Part shown: piece after piece, positions 8,169 through 16,787 of the stretch | Numbering within the stretch: the stretch's first letter is position 1 | How the letters are laid out: each line of letters begins with the position of its first letter | DNA from: Vibrio sp. D404a | Lineage (GTDB): Bacteria > Pseudomonadota > Gammaproteobacteria > Enterobacterales > Vibrionaceae | Direction of reading: 5' to 3' | Length of the DNA: 64,000 nucleotides | NCBI RefSeq assembly: GCF_030248535.1 | Contig: NZ_JAHGAJ010000016.1 | Location: 124,001 to 188,000, forward strand | Position numbers and translations under genes: made by a program | Notes under the pieces: model-generated | What the model saw: only the letters and a program-made list of their open reading frames with translations | The model's database searches: none | What the model was told of the DNA's origin: nothing

Positions 8169-8906
8169 TTAGTGCACATCACGCCAATACTCTTTCTTCA
8201 GTAGAATCACAACGATAGTGAACAATACTAAGAAGGCCATTACCCACCAACCTAGAGCGTGACGCTCAAGTTGAACTGGGTCACCAGAGTAAACTAGGAA
8301 GTTAACCAAATCACGTACAGCTTCGTCGTACTCGCCTGAACTTAGTTCACCAGAACCGTCAGTTTCAGTACCTACAACCACTTCTACTTCTTCACCATCT
8401 ACGATGTGAGTTTCGTAGATTGGCGTTGGGATGCCTTGTAGCTCTTCAAGCACATGTGGCATACCAACACTTGGGAAAACAATGTTGTTTACGCCAAATG
8501 GACGAGATGGGTCTTCGTAGAAAGTACGAAGGTAAGTGTATAGCCAGTCTGCGCCACGAACACGAGCAACCAGTGTTAGATCCGGTGGCGGAGCACCGAA
8601 CCAGTTTGCCGCTTGTTTCGCAGGCATTGCGTTAACCATCAGGTCACCAACCTTCGCTTCAGGATCGAAGACTAGGTTCTCTTTCATCAGATCCACAGGG
8701 ATCTCAAGGTCGTTAGCAACTCGCTCATAACGCTGGTATTGCGTTGAGTGACAGCCAAAACAGTAGTTCATGAACAGCTTCGCGCCATTTTGCAGTGAAG
8801 CTTGGTCCGTTAAGTCATTGTTCGCTTTGTCTAGCGGAACATTTGCGCCCGCTGCCATAGCTAATGACGGCAACATAGCAAATAAAATTACAATCCATTT
8901 TTTCAT
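8169..8906 (-). CDS. petC: Ubiquinol-cytochrome c reductase, cytochrome c1
   Basis: A 245-residue haem-c subunit of the bc1 complex that passes electrons from the Rieske protein to soluble cytochrome c. It has a signal peptide (MKKWIVILFAMLPSLAMAAG), the haem-binding CFGCH at about residues 49-53, a methionine-containing segment (NAMPAKQAANWFG) that can supply an axial ligand, and a C-terminal membrane anchor at about 218-238. It overlaps petB by 4 bp. Confidence 0.96.
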   Translation of the reverse strand: MKKWIVILFAMLPSLAMAAGANVPLDKANNDLTDQASLQNGAKLFMNYCFGCHSTQYQRYERVANDLEIPVDLMKENLVFDPEAKVGDLMVNAMPAKQAANWFGAPPPDLTLVARVRGADWLYTYLRTFYEDPSRPFGVNNIVFPSVGMPHVLEELQGIPTPIYETHIVDGEEVEVVVGTETDGSGELSSGEYDEAVRDLVNFLVYSGDPVQLERHALGWWVMAFLVLFTIVVILLKKEYWRDVH

Positions 8907-10168
8907 TTGAATGTCACCCTTTCTGGTAATGGTTTCGTCGCTTCATTCTTACTGTAGAACCACAGTAGTACGAAGAACATGAAGTAACCTAAGCTAAATA
9001 CTTGTGCAAGTATTGTGTACGTTGGTGTTGCTGGAAGCGCACCAAGAATACCAAGCGCAATAAAGCTTATTGTGAATTGGATGATGTTAATCAAATGCAG
9101 TTTGCTACGGTAACGGTACGAACGTACTTTACAACGGTCGAACCATGGCAGTAGGAATAGCACAACAATCGATGCGCCCATTGCTACAACACCTAGCAGC
9201 TTATCAGGAACCGCACGTAGGATTGCGTAGAACGGTGTGAAGTACCATACAGGAGCGATGTGCTCTGGAGTCTTCAGCGGGTTCGCAGCTTCAAAGTTTG
9301 GCGGCTCAAGGAAGAATCCACCCATCTCAGGGTTAAAGAACAGCACATAACAGAAGAAGAATAGGAAACCAGCAACACCAACCATATCTTTCACAGTCCC
9401 GTATGGGTGGAAAGGAATAGAGTCAATGATGTCGTATTTCTTAGTGTAATCCTTGTGGAATGGGAACTGAGTTTTGTAGTCGTCGCCCATTGTGCCCTTA
9501 GGAAGCTTAGTTTCGATACCGTCTGGGTTGTTTGAACCTACTTCGTGCAGCGCTAGTACGTGAAGTACGATAAGCAGCAGAAGTACGATTGGCAGAGCGA
9601 TAACGTGCAGTGCGAAGAAACGGTTCAGCGTTGCACCAGAGATGATGTAGTCACCACGGATCCAAAGCGTTAGGTCATCACCGATAACCGGAATCGCACC
9701 AAACAGAGAAATGATTACCTGAGCACCCCAGTATGACATTTGACCCCATGGTAGTAGGTAACCCATGAATGCCTCAGCCATAAGCACTAGGAAGATCAAC
9801 ATACCGAAGATCCACAGTAGCTCACGAGGTTTTTGGTAAGAGCCGTAGATTAGACCACGGAACATGTGCAGGTAAATTACAACGAAGAATGCCGAGGCAC
9901 CCGTTGAGTGCATATAACGTAACAACCAGCCGTATTCCACATCACGCATGATGTATTCAACAGATGCAAACGCGCCTTCGCCCGATGGTACGTAGTTCAT
10001 TGTTAGCCAAATACCCGTAAGGATTTGGTTAACCAGTACTAACATTGCCAAAGAACCAAAAAGGTACCAAAAGTTAAAGTTCTTAGGCATTGGGTATTCA
10101 GATAAGTGCTTTTTATAAGCATTCATCGCGGGTATACGTTTCTCTACCCAATCTAGTAGTCCTTGCAT
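8903..10168 (-). CDS. petB: Ubiquinol-cytochrome c reductase, cytochrome b
   Basis: A 421-residue integral membrane subunit with about eight helices and both quinone sites. The haem-ligand histidines lie in helix B (RYMHSTGASAFFVVIYLHMF) and helix D (FFALHVIALPIVLLLLIVLH). The Qo-site motif reads PVWY rather than the PEWY of many bacteria and mitochondria. The gene overlaps petA by 1 bp and petC by 4 bp, in a tight operon. Confidence 0.97.
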   Translation of the reverse strand: MQGLLDWVEKRIPAMNAYKKHLSEYPMPKNFNFWYLFGSLAMLVLVNQILTGIWLTMNYVPSGEGAFASVEYIMRDVEYGWLLRYMHSTGASAFFVVIYLHMFRGLIYGSYQKPRELLWIFGMLIFLVLMAEAFMGYLLPWGQMSYWGAQVIISLFGAIPVIGDDLTLWIRGDYIISGATLNRFFALHVIALPIVLLLLIVLHVLALHEVGSNNPDGIETKLPKGTMGDDYKTQFPFHKDYTKKYDIIDSIPFHPYGTVKDMVGVAGFLFFFCYVLFFNPEMGGFFLEPPNFEAANPLKTPEHIAPVWYFTPFYAILRAVPDKLLGVVAMGASIVVLFLLPWFDRCKVRSYRYRSKLHLINIIQFTISFIALGILGALPATPTYTILAQVFSLGYFMFFVLLWFYSKNEATKPLPERVTFK

Positions 10169-10758
10169 TATGCATCTCCCTCGTCAATACCGATCAGGAT
10201 CTTGGTGTCACTTAAATACATATGCTTTGGCACAACAAGGTTAAGCGGTGCTGGTACGCCTTGGAATACTCGACCAGCCATGTCGAACTTAGAACCGTGA
10301 CATGGGCAGAAGAAACCAGACTTAACACCTTGAACTTGCTCTGCAAAAGAATCAGGTAGGTAAGTTGGAGAACAACCTAAGTGAGTACAGAAACCAACAG
10401 CAACAAAGAATTCCGGCTTAATTGAACGGAACTCATTTTGAGCGTATTCAGGTTGTTGTTCAGCTTCCGATTGAGGATCTCGAAGTTGACCACCAATGGA
10501 TTTCAAGTTTTCTAGTACCGATTCAGCACGGCGTACAACCCATACAGGCTTACCTTGCCACTCGACACGAACCATTTGGCCAGCTTCTAATTTACTGACT
10601 TCCACTTCCACCGGCGCACCCGCAGCTTTCGCCTTGGCACTCGGATTCCATGATTTAATAAAAGGCACGGCTACAGCAGCAGCCCCTAAACCACCAACAA
10701 CGGCTGTTGTTGCGGTTAGGAAACGCCTGCGACCGTTATTTAAAGGCGCGTTGCTCAT
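10168..10758 (-). CDS. petA: Ubiquinol-cytochrome c reductase, Rieske iron-sulfur subunit
   Basis: A 196-residue 2Fe-2S subunit. The N-terminus has a twin-arginine-type signal that also serves as membrane anchor (NNGRRRFLTATTAVVGGLGAAAVAVPF). The cluster ligands are in CTHLGC (about 130) and CPCHGSKFD (about 155), the two canonical Rieske boxes. First gene of petABC, with a good promoter about 100 bp upstream. Confidence 0.97.
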   Translation of the reverse strand: MSNAPLNNGRRRFLTATTAVVGGLGAAAVAVPFIKSWNPSAKAKAAGAPVEVEVSKLEAGQMVRVEWQGKPVWVVRRAESVLENLKSIGGQLRDPQSEAEQQPEYAQNEFRSIKPEFFVAVGFCTHLGCSPTYLPDSFAEQVQGVKSGFFCPCHGSKFDMAGRVFQGVPAPLNLVVPKHMYLSDTKILIGIDEGDA

Positions 10759-10855
10759 CCAAACATTCTCCCATTTGCTCCTTGTGGATTGAAATTATTC
10801 CGATTAAAGAGCATGGCTAACAAAATATGTATTTAGTTCTATTTATTGACGGCAA

Positions 10856-10884
10856 ATGATAAATAAAACCCTACTTTTTGACAA
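10856..10884 (-). promoter_or_regulatory. Promoter of petABC
   Basis: Minus strand TTGTCA (10879-10884), 17-bp spacer, TATCAT (10856-10861). It lies about 100 bp before petA. The rest of the 330-bp gap between petA and rpsI holds the rpsI terminator and no credible gene. Confidence 0.65.
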
Positions 10885-11002
10885 GATAAAGCTACCTTTT
10901 TGTAACAATCATGAGGCAAAGCGCACATTGGGTTACAAAAGCTATCAAAATATAAGAATTTGGAAATAAAACGAGGGAGGAAAAGCGTTTAGCGGGGAGT
11001 AG

Positions 11003-11035
11003 AAAAACAAAAAGCCCGGCATATAGCCGAGCTTT
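11003..11035 (-). terminator. Rho-independent terminator of rplM-rpsI
   Basis: Minus strand AAGCTCGGC, loop TATAT, GCCGGGCTT (one G-U pair), followed by TTTGTTTTT. It starts about 55 bp after the rpsI stop. Confidence 0.82.
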
Positions 11036-11090
11036 GAACCACAATTCCAGTAATAAAACTGGGAGCGTGTATTTTCCGGTAAAGGAAAAA

Positions 11091-11483
11091 TTAACGCTTA
11101 GAGAATTGAGGTTTACGACGTGCTTTACGTAGACCAACTTTCTTACGTTCAACGCAACGAGCGTCACGAGTAACGTAGCCAGCTGCACGTAGAGCAGGAC
11201 GTAGAGTTTCATCGTACTCCATAAGAGCGCGAGTGATACCGTGGCGGATTGCGCCAGCTTGACCAGAAATACCACCACCAGAAACAGTGATGTATAGGTC
11301 AAGTTTCTCAGTTAGTTCAACTAGCTCAAGAGGTTGCTTAACAACCATACGAGAAGTTGGACGACCGAAGTAAACATCAAGGCTACGCTTGTTGATTACG
11401 ATCTCACCAGAACCTGGTTTGATGAAAACACGAGCTGCTGAGCTTTTGCGACGACCAGTGCCGTAGTATTGATTCTCTGCCAT
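11091..11483 (-). CDS. rpsI: 30S ribosomal protein S9 (uS9)
   Basis: A 130-residue small-subunit protein whose basic C-terminal tail reaches the P site. It begins [20 protein letters not shown] and ends in [10 protein letters not shown], the universal S9 tail. The start at 11483 was preferred over an in-frame ATG 15 bp upstream because it matches the family N-terminus. It is cotranscribed with rplM, 15 bp upstream, and codon use is strongly biased as expected. Confidence 0.97.
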   Translation of the reverse strand: MAENQYYGTGRRKSSAARVFIKPGSGEIVINKRSLDVYFGRPTSRMVVKQPLELVELTEKLDLYITVSGGGISGQAGAIRHGITRALMEYDETLRPALRAAGYVTRDARCVERKKVGLRKARRKPQFSKR

Positions 11484-11498
11484 TTTCATAATCCCCAA

Positions 11499-11927
11499 TT
11501 AGATGTCTAGTACTTGTGGTTGTTGAGCAACATGGTTGTGCTCAGCACCAGCGTATACTTTTAGCTTACGGTACATAGCGCGGCCTAGAGGACCACGTGG
11601 TAGCATACCTTTAACAGCTAGTTCAAGAGCCATCTCTGGCTTACGGTCGATCAGCTTTTCAAAAGTGATAGACTTAAGACCACCAGGGAACTCAGAGTGA
11701 CGGTAGTAAACCTTACCCTTAGCCTTGTTACCAGTTACAGTAACTTTCTCAGCGTTAACAACGATGATGTAATCACCAGTGTCTACGTGAGGAGTGTATT
11801 CAGCTTTGTGCTTACCGCGTAGGCGAGAAGCGATTTCACTTGCAAGACGACCTAGAGTTTTACCTTCAGCGTCTACAACGTACCAGTCGCGTTTTACAGT
11901 TTCTGGTTTAGCAACGAAAGTTTTCAT
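11499..11927 (-). CDS. rplM: 50S ribosomal protein L13 (uL13)
   Basis: A 142-residue large-subunit assembly protein. Family motifs: [51 protein letters not shown], and [20 protein letters not shown]. In E. coli the operon is repressed by L13 binding its own leader. Here the leader is about 150 nt from the mapped -10, long enough for such a structure, though I could not fold it. Confidence 0.97.
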   Translation of the reverse strand: MKTFVAKPETVKRDWYVVDAEGKTLGRLASEIASRLRGKHKAEYTPHVDTGDYIIVVNAEKVTVTGNKAKGKVYYRHSEFPGGLKSITFEKLIDRKPEMALELAVKGMLPRGPLGRAMYRKLKVYAGAEHNHVAQQPQVLDI

Positions 11928-12085
11928 GCTAATAATTACCTATTAAAAAAATTTACACTTAAGGAATACTGAGTATTCCCACTGTCTAAGAGTCACCATT
12001 CATCACCCCTTCGAGTGTTGGAAAACTCTTGGCATAACGTGATTTAACTCATCGTTAGAGGCCCGCAGTAACGGTAGGTCGCAGG

Positions 12086-12115
12086 ATTATAGAGAAGAGC
12101 GAAGAAAAAATCACC
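12086..12115 (-). promoter_or_regulatory. Promoter of rplM-rpsI (-10 element)
   Basis: A perfect TATAAT on the minus strand at 12086-12091, about 160 bp before rplM. The -35 is not clear. The implied long 5' leader (11928-12080) is consistent with autogenous control by L13 known in E. coli. The 246-bp gap holds nothing else. Confidence 0.6.
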
Positions 12116-12173
12116 TCTTTTTGAACAAAATCACGAATTTTTTCTACCATTTTGCTAATAACGAAATCCAAGC

Positions 12174-13277
12174 CTAACTTAGGTGCTCTTTTGCCAGATA
12201 ATCATGGCTCTGCATTTCGATTAAACGTGACTGACAGCGTTTAAATTCAAACTCTAACTGACCGTGGGTATAGAGTTCTTCCAGTGCTACTTCGGCTGAA
12301 ATAATCAATTTTACGTTTCGCTCATAAAACTCATCGACTAAAGCGATAAAGCGTCGTGCCGCATCATCCGAGGTCGCACTCATTTGCTCCACTTCCGCCA
12401 GCAATACGGTGTGGTAGATTTTAGACAGTTCAATGTAATCGTTTTGACTGCGAGCAGACTGACACAACTGAGCAAAGGTGCCATGCAGCACGCCATCACT
12501 TGCTTCGACCACATCTAATTGACGATGGTTGACCTCAACCTGAGTCAGCACCTCTTTACCCTCTCCTACCAATTGCTGGTAGTAAGTACGCAGGTTTATA
12601 TCTGCTTGCGCATCCAGTGGGAAGTGATAGATTTCCGCTTGTTCAAGTGTACGCAGTCGATAGTCGACTCCACTGTCGACATTCAGGATGCGGCAGTTTT
12701 CTTGGATCAGTTTAATCGCTGGAAGAAAACGCGCGCGCTGCAGACCATTTCGATACAAGTCTTCCGGTGGAATATTCGAGGTTGCTACCAAGATAACGTT
12801 ACGAGCGAACAGCTCTTGGAACAGTGTACCAAGGATCATCGCATCGGTAATATCGGATACAAAAAATTCGTCAAAGCAGATGATGTCCGCTTCTTGCTTA
12901 AACTTATCCGCCACCAGCGGTAAAGGATCACTCACTTCGCCTAGCGCTTTCAGTTCATCATGAACGCGATACATAAAGCGGTGAAAGTGGACACGCATTT
13001 TGCGCGAGGTCGGCAAGGCATCACAAAAGGTATCCATCAGATAGGTTTTACCTCGCCCCACTCCACCCCAAAAATAGAGCCCTTTCGGTGGCGTAGGCAG
13101 TTGCGGCTTTTTACCTAACAACTTTTGAAAACGCGTCAGCTGTGGCACTGGCGCATTTTGGTATTCTTGAAATTGGTGGAACAGTTGGTCGAGCGCCTGA
13201 ACGGCTTGTTCTTGGGCTGGATCTCTTTGAAATCCATGTTCTTTTATATCTTGTTCGTATTTTTTAACGGGATTCAT
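12174..13277 (-). CDS. zapE: Cell division protein ZapE (AFG1-like ATPase)
   Basis: A 367-residue P-loop ATPase that associates with the Z ring in E. coli. Walker A is GGVGRGKTYLMD (about 71-82) and Walker B is IICFDEFFVSD (about 132-142). The sensor region ILVATSNIPPEDLY and the RFLPAIKLI segment are typical of the AFG1 family. Family members usually run 365-380 residues. It lies upstream of rplM on the same strand, but rplM has its own promoter. Confidence 0.93.
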   Translation of the reverse strand: MNPVKKYEQDIKEHGFQRDPAQEQAVQALDQLFHQFQEYQNAPVPQLTRFQKLLGKKPQLPTPPKGLYFWGGVGRGKTYLMDTFCDALPTSRKMRVHFHRFMYRVHDELKALGEVSDPLPLVADKFKQEADIICFDEFFVSDITDAMILGTLFQELFARNVILVATSNIPPEDLYRNGLQRARFLPAIKLIQENCRILNVDSGVDYRLRTLEQAEIYHFPLDAQADINLRTYYQQLVGEGKEVLTQVEVNHRQLDVVEASDGVLHGTFAQLCQSARSQNDYIELSKIYHTVLLAEVEQMSATSDDAARRFIALVDEFYERNVKLIISAEVALEELYTHGQLEFEFKRCQSRLIEMQSHDYLAKEHLS

Positions 13278-13496
13278 GACGACATTTCCACAATGAAATC
13301 GATATCAACCAGCAAAGGAAAAAGGGCTTCAACAGTACAATAGGCGGGGTCTGAGCGCTGTATGTGCAGCTTCAAACTGATAGCTAGCGCACACGCATTT
13401 CTCTTTATACTGTCGCTTTCTCATAGTACCATGAAGCTGCATTATGTGTAACTAAGCAGTAACAAACATGTTAAAAAACAACAATAAGGAGCTGTT

Positions 13497-13952
13497 ATGC
13501 CTTGGATGTATGCCGTTGGCGGTTTACTAATCGGACTTATCTTAGGGGTTGCTATCTCTCGCCTCACGACTCCTGAGTACAAGAAGCAAAAGAATGTTCA
13601 AAAAGAATTAGACACAGCAAAGTTTGCCCTAGAGCAGCAACGCCAAGAGCTTGCAGACCACTTTGCTAAAACAGCTGAAATGTTGGATACGTTAGGTAAA
13701 GACTACACCAAGCTTTACCAACACATGGAAAAAACCAGCGCTGAGTTAATCCCCAACTTACCAGAGCAGGATAATCCATTTGTGAAGACAGCTGCTGCAC
13801 ACTCAGACAAACCGTCAGAGAAAGCAGAAGCAAAAGCGTCAACACTCGATGAGCAACCAAAAGATTACGCCAATGGCGCAACAGGTTTGTTCAGCGATGA
13901 GAAGAAAGAAGTCATTGAAGCACCAGAGGTTGTGACTGCGAAAGCATCTTAA
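13497..13952 (+). CDS. zapG: Envelope/division protein ZapG (YhcB, DUF1043)
   Basis: A 151-residue inner-membrane protein with one N-terminal helix (MYAVGGLLIGLILGVAI, residues 3-19) and a cytoplasmic coiled coil (about 30-85). The family signature NPF occurs after the coiled coil (about residue 98), followed by a low-complexity Ala/Glu/Lys tail. It has a strong ribosome-binding site, AAGGAG. The homologue links division to envelope growth in E. coli. Divergent from zapE; upstream of degQ. Confidence 0.9.
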   Translation: MPWMYAVGGLLIGLILGVAISRLTTPEYKKQKNVQKELDTAKFALEQQRQELADHFAKTAEMLDTLGKDYTKLYQHMEKTSAELIPNLPEQDNPFVKTAAAHSDKPSEKAEAKASTLDEQPKDYANGATGLFSDEKKEVIEAPEVVTAKAS

Positions 13953-13969
13953 ACAACTAATAAATCAGT

Positions 13970-13997
13970 GAACTTTACAAAGGTTTTTGAGTCATAA
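13970..13997 (+). promoter_or_regulatory. Candidate sigma-E promoter of degQ
   Basis: GAACTT (13970-13975), 16-bp spacer, TCATAA (13992-13997). This resembles the extracytoplasmic-stress consensus (GGAACTT, about 16 bp, TCTAA or TCAAA). It lies about 80 bp before a periplasmic protease gene, which is the expected type of target. The -10 is not a perfect match. Confidence 0.45.
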
Positions 13998-14074
13998 CCT
14001 TCACTTGGGTCGTATAACACTTGGATATAGTCCAACTCTATATGTGTTACAAGGCCTTAACTAACGAGGAGTTT

Positions 14075-15433
14075 ATGATGAAAAAACCTTTGCTTGCTTT
14101 ATCGGTACTGACTTTAAGCTTAAGTTCCATCATCGCACCGATTCAGGCAACTGCGGCACTGCCCCTCAGTGTCGACAACCAACAATTACCTAGCCTTGCG
14201 CCAATGCTTGAAAAAGTGACCCCAGCGGTCGTCAGCATTGCTGTGGAAGGTAAACAAGTTCAACGTCAACGCATCCCAGAGCAATTCCAATTCTTCTTTG
14301 GCCCAGAGCAAGCGCAAGAGCGCCCTTTCAGAGGCTTAGGTTCTGGTGTCATTATTGATGCGAAGCAAGGCCACATCGTTACCAACTACCACGTCATCAA
14401 CAACGCCGATGAGATTCGTGTAAAGCTGCATGACGGGCGTGAGTACGATGCCGAGTTGATTGGCGGTGACGAAATGTCAGATATCGCCCTGCTTAAACTC
14501 GAAAAAGCCAAAGACCTAACAGAGATTCGCTTCGCCGATTCAGACAAGTTGCGCGTCGGTGACTTCAGCGTCGCAATTGGTAACCCGTTTGGTTTAGGTC
14601 AAACCGTCACATCAGGCATTGTTTCAGCACTAGGCCGAAGCGGGCTTAACCTCGAAAACTTTGAAAACTTCATCCAAACCGATGCCGCAATCAACAGCGG
14701 TAACTCTGGCGGCGCACTGGTTAACCTCAACGGTGAGCTAATCGGTATCAACACTGCAATTCTTGGCCCTAACGGCGGAAACGTCGGTATTGGCTTCGCG
14801 ATTCCATCTAACATGATGAGAAACCTAACCGACCAAATTCTAGAGTTTGGTGAAGTGAAACGCGGCATGCTTGGCGTTCAAGGCGGTGAGATCACCTCCG
14901 AACTGGCAGAAGCCCTCGGTTATGAGTCCAGTAAGGGTGCCTTTGTCAGCCAAGTGGTTCCAGACAGTGCTGCAGATAAAGCAGGCCTGCAAGCGGGCGA
15001 CATTATCGTGGCGATCAACGGCAAGCGTATCGATACCTTTAGTGAGTTAAGAGCAAAAGTTGCCACTCTTGGCGCAGGTAAAGAGATCGAGCTAGGTGTG
15101 GTTCGTGATGGCAAGAATAAGACCTTTGATGTCACTTTGGGTGAGTCTACCAACAGCAAAACTCAAGCGGAAAAACTGCACGAAGGTTTAGCGGGCGCAG
15201 AGCTCACCAATACCAATGACAGTGATCCAGTGAAAGGTGTTAAGGTGACAACGGTAGCCAAAGGCTCTCCTGCCGAGGCATACCAGCTTCAACCAGACGA
15301 CATCATCATTGGTGTTAACCGTCAGACGGTGAAGAACTTGGCGCAGTTTAGAGCTATTGTAGAGAAGAATCCTGGCGTGCTCGCTCTGAACATTCAGCGC
15401 GGCCCAAGAACCATCTACCTTGTGATTCGCTAA
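14075..15433 (+). CDS. degQ: Periplasmic serine endoprotease DegQ/DegP family
   Basis: A 452-residue periplasmic protease-chaperone. Signal peptide (MMKKPLLALSVLTLSL... ending at ATAA); trypsin-like domain with catalytic His in VTNYHVIN, Asp in MSDIALLK and Ser in NSGNSGGALV; then two PDZ domains (about 260-350 and 365-450). The start at 14075 follows GAGGAG at 14066-14071; an upstream in-frame start at 14021 lacks such a site. In E. coli terms the length is nearer DegQ (455) than DegP (474), and its location before degS supports degQ. Confidence 0.95.
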   Translation: MMKKPLLALSVLTLSLSSIIAPIQATAALPLSVDNQQLPSLAPMLEKVTPAVVSIAVEGKQVQRQRIPEQFQFFFGPEQAQERPFRGLGSGVIIDAKQGHIVTNYHVINNADEIRVKLHDGREYDAELIGGDEMSDIALLKLEKAKDLTEIRFADSDKLRVGDFSVAIGNPFGLGQTVTSGIVSALGRSGLNLENFENFIQTDAAINSGNSGGALVNLNGELIGINTAILGPNGGNVGIGFAIPSNMMRNLTDQILEFGEVKRGMLGVQGGEITSELAEALGYESSKGAFVSQVVPDSAADKAGLQAGDIIVAINGKRIDTFSELRAKVATLGAGKEIELGVVRDGKNKTFDVTLGESTNSKTQAEKLHEGLAGAELTNTNDSDPVKGVKVTTVAKGSPAEAYQLQPDDIIIGVNRQTVKNLAQFRAIVEKNPGVLALNIQRGPRTIYLVIR

Positions 15434-15452
15434 CACTTATTAATCATTTTTG

Positions 15453-15507
15453 AGGGCGGGTTGAGTAAGTTCGTATAGAACTTAGTCAGCCTGCCCTTTT
15501 ATTTAAA
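15453..15507 (+). terminator. Long-stem terminator of degQ
   Basis: About 20 base pairs between AGGGCGGGTTGAGTAAGTTC and GAACTTAGTCAGCCTGCCCT (one mismatch, two G-U pairs), loop GTATA, followed by TTTATTT. It implies that degS has its own promoter. Confidence 0.85.
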
Positions 15508-15593
15508 TGAATCAAAATGCTATGCTTCACAAGTAACTCAAACTGGTCACCCATGTGCGGAGGCTCAATACCTTACCTGTCGAAGAGGGAAAC

Positions 15594-16658
15594 ATGCTGT
15601 CCTTTCTATTTCGTTCTATTTCCCTTGGATTAGTATCAGCACTGATTATTCTGGTCGCTTTCCCACAGCTAAGACCGAACTTCGTCTCTGACGCGGCAAG
15701 CAAACAAGTAAGCAATATCGGCTCGCTGCAACTGTCATTCAACGACGCAGTAAGACGCGCTGCGCCTGCGGTAGTGAATATCTATAGCCGTAAGTATGAT
15801 GAAGCCGACCGTAATAAACTCCTTACTCAAGGTCTAGGCTCAGGAGTTATTGTCAGTGAAAAGGGCTACATCATTACCAACTACCACGTTGTCGCACAGG
15901 CCGATCAAGTGGTTGTCGCTTTGCAAGATGGTCGCGCCGCTGCTGCTCAGTTAGTGGGTTCAGATAAGCGAACAGATATCGCGATACTGCAAGTCAGCGG
16001 CGATAACCTGCCCGTCATTCCACTGAACCCTAACTACGAAGCCAATGTAGGCGATATCGTATTGGCGATTGGTAACCCTTATAACCTTGGTCAGACGACG
16101 ACCTTCGGTATTATCTCGGCAACCGGTCGCTCTTCGATCAGTGCCGACCGCCATCAAGCCTTTATTCAGACAGATGCTGCCATCAATGAGGGTAACTCTG
16201 GTGGTGCACTCGTTAACTCACAGGGTGAACTGGTCGGTATTAACACGGCTTCTTTCCAACAGGCGACAGACATGGAGACCTACGGGATCTCTTTCGCTAT
16301 CCCTTATGCGCTCGCTAACAAGATCATGCAGAAGATCATTGCCGACGGTCGTGTGATCCGTGGCTACATAGGTATCGATGGTCAGGACATCAACTCGGTG
16401 ACCTCTCGATTACTCGGTAATAAGAATATTGGTGGGATCGTGGTTCTGGGTATCGACCCTGTTGGTCCAGCGGCCGATGCGGGCTTTGAGGTTCAAGACA
16501 TCATCATCAGTATCGACAACATCAAGGTAAACGGCCGTCAAAGCGTGATGGATATTGTTACCGACCTAAGACCCGGCACTGTGATTGATGTCGGGATCCT
16601 GCGTCAAGGCGAGAGTAAAACACTTAAGGTGACAATTGCTGAGGATACGCGCTTATAG
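15594..16658 (+). CDS. degS: Site-1 protease DegS
   Basis: A 354-residue membrane-anchored serine protease that senses unfolded porins and cleaves anti-sigma factor RseA, starting the sigma-E response. One N-terminal helix (about residues 4-22), protease domain with His in ITNYHVVA, Asp in RTDIAILQ and Ser in NEGNSGGALV, and a single PDZ domain (about 255-350), which distinguishes it from DegQ. The start at 15594 follows AGAGGG; the GTG at 15555 is less likely. Confidence 0.95.
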   Translation: MLSFLFRSISLGLVSALIILVAFPQLRPNFVSDAASKQVSNIGSLQLSFNDAVRRAAPAVVNIYSRKYDEADRNKLLTQGLGSGVIVSEKGYIITNYHVVAQADQVVVALQDGRAAAAQLVGSDKRTDIAILQVSGDNLPVIPLNPNYEANVGDIVLAIGNPYNLGQTTTFGIISATGRSSISADRHQAFIQTDAAINEGNSGGALVNSQGELVGINTASFQQATDMETYGISFAIPYALANKIMQKIIADGRVIRGYIGIDGQDINSVTSRLLGNKNIGGIVVLGIDPVGPAADAGFEVQDIIISIDNIKVNGRQSVMDIVTDLRPGTVIDVGILRQGESKTLKVTIAEDTRL

Positions 16659-16685
16659 AGCTTGTAGAGCTTGTAGAGCTTGTAG
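16656..16685 (+). repeat. 9-bp tandem repeat carrying four in-frame stops
   Basis: (TAGAGCTTG)x3 followed by TAG, beginning with the degS stop codon. TAG recurs in the degS frame at 16656, 16665, 16674 and 16683. Confidence 0.9.
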
Positions 16686-16730
16686 AATAAGCGTGATACT
16701 CCCTTTATTCGATCGCTAACATAGACATAC

Positions 16731-16763
16731 AAAAAACCCAGCTCTAGGCTGGGTTTTTTATTA
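16731..16763. terminator. Bidirectional terminator, degS / parC
   Basis: AAAAAACCCAGC, short loop, GCTGGGTTTTTT between convergent genes. Confidence 0.92.
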
Positions 16764-16787
16764 TCTAAACTAGGGCATTGCTAGAGA

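Noticed and set aside
10892..11302. A 136-codon minus-strand frame overlapping rpsI in another frame
   Set aside because: It is a shadow of the highly biased rpsI codons and runs through the rpsI terminator.
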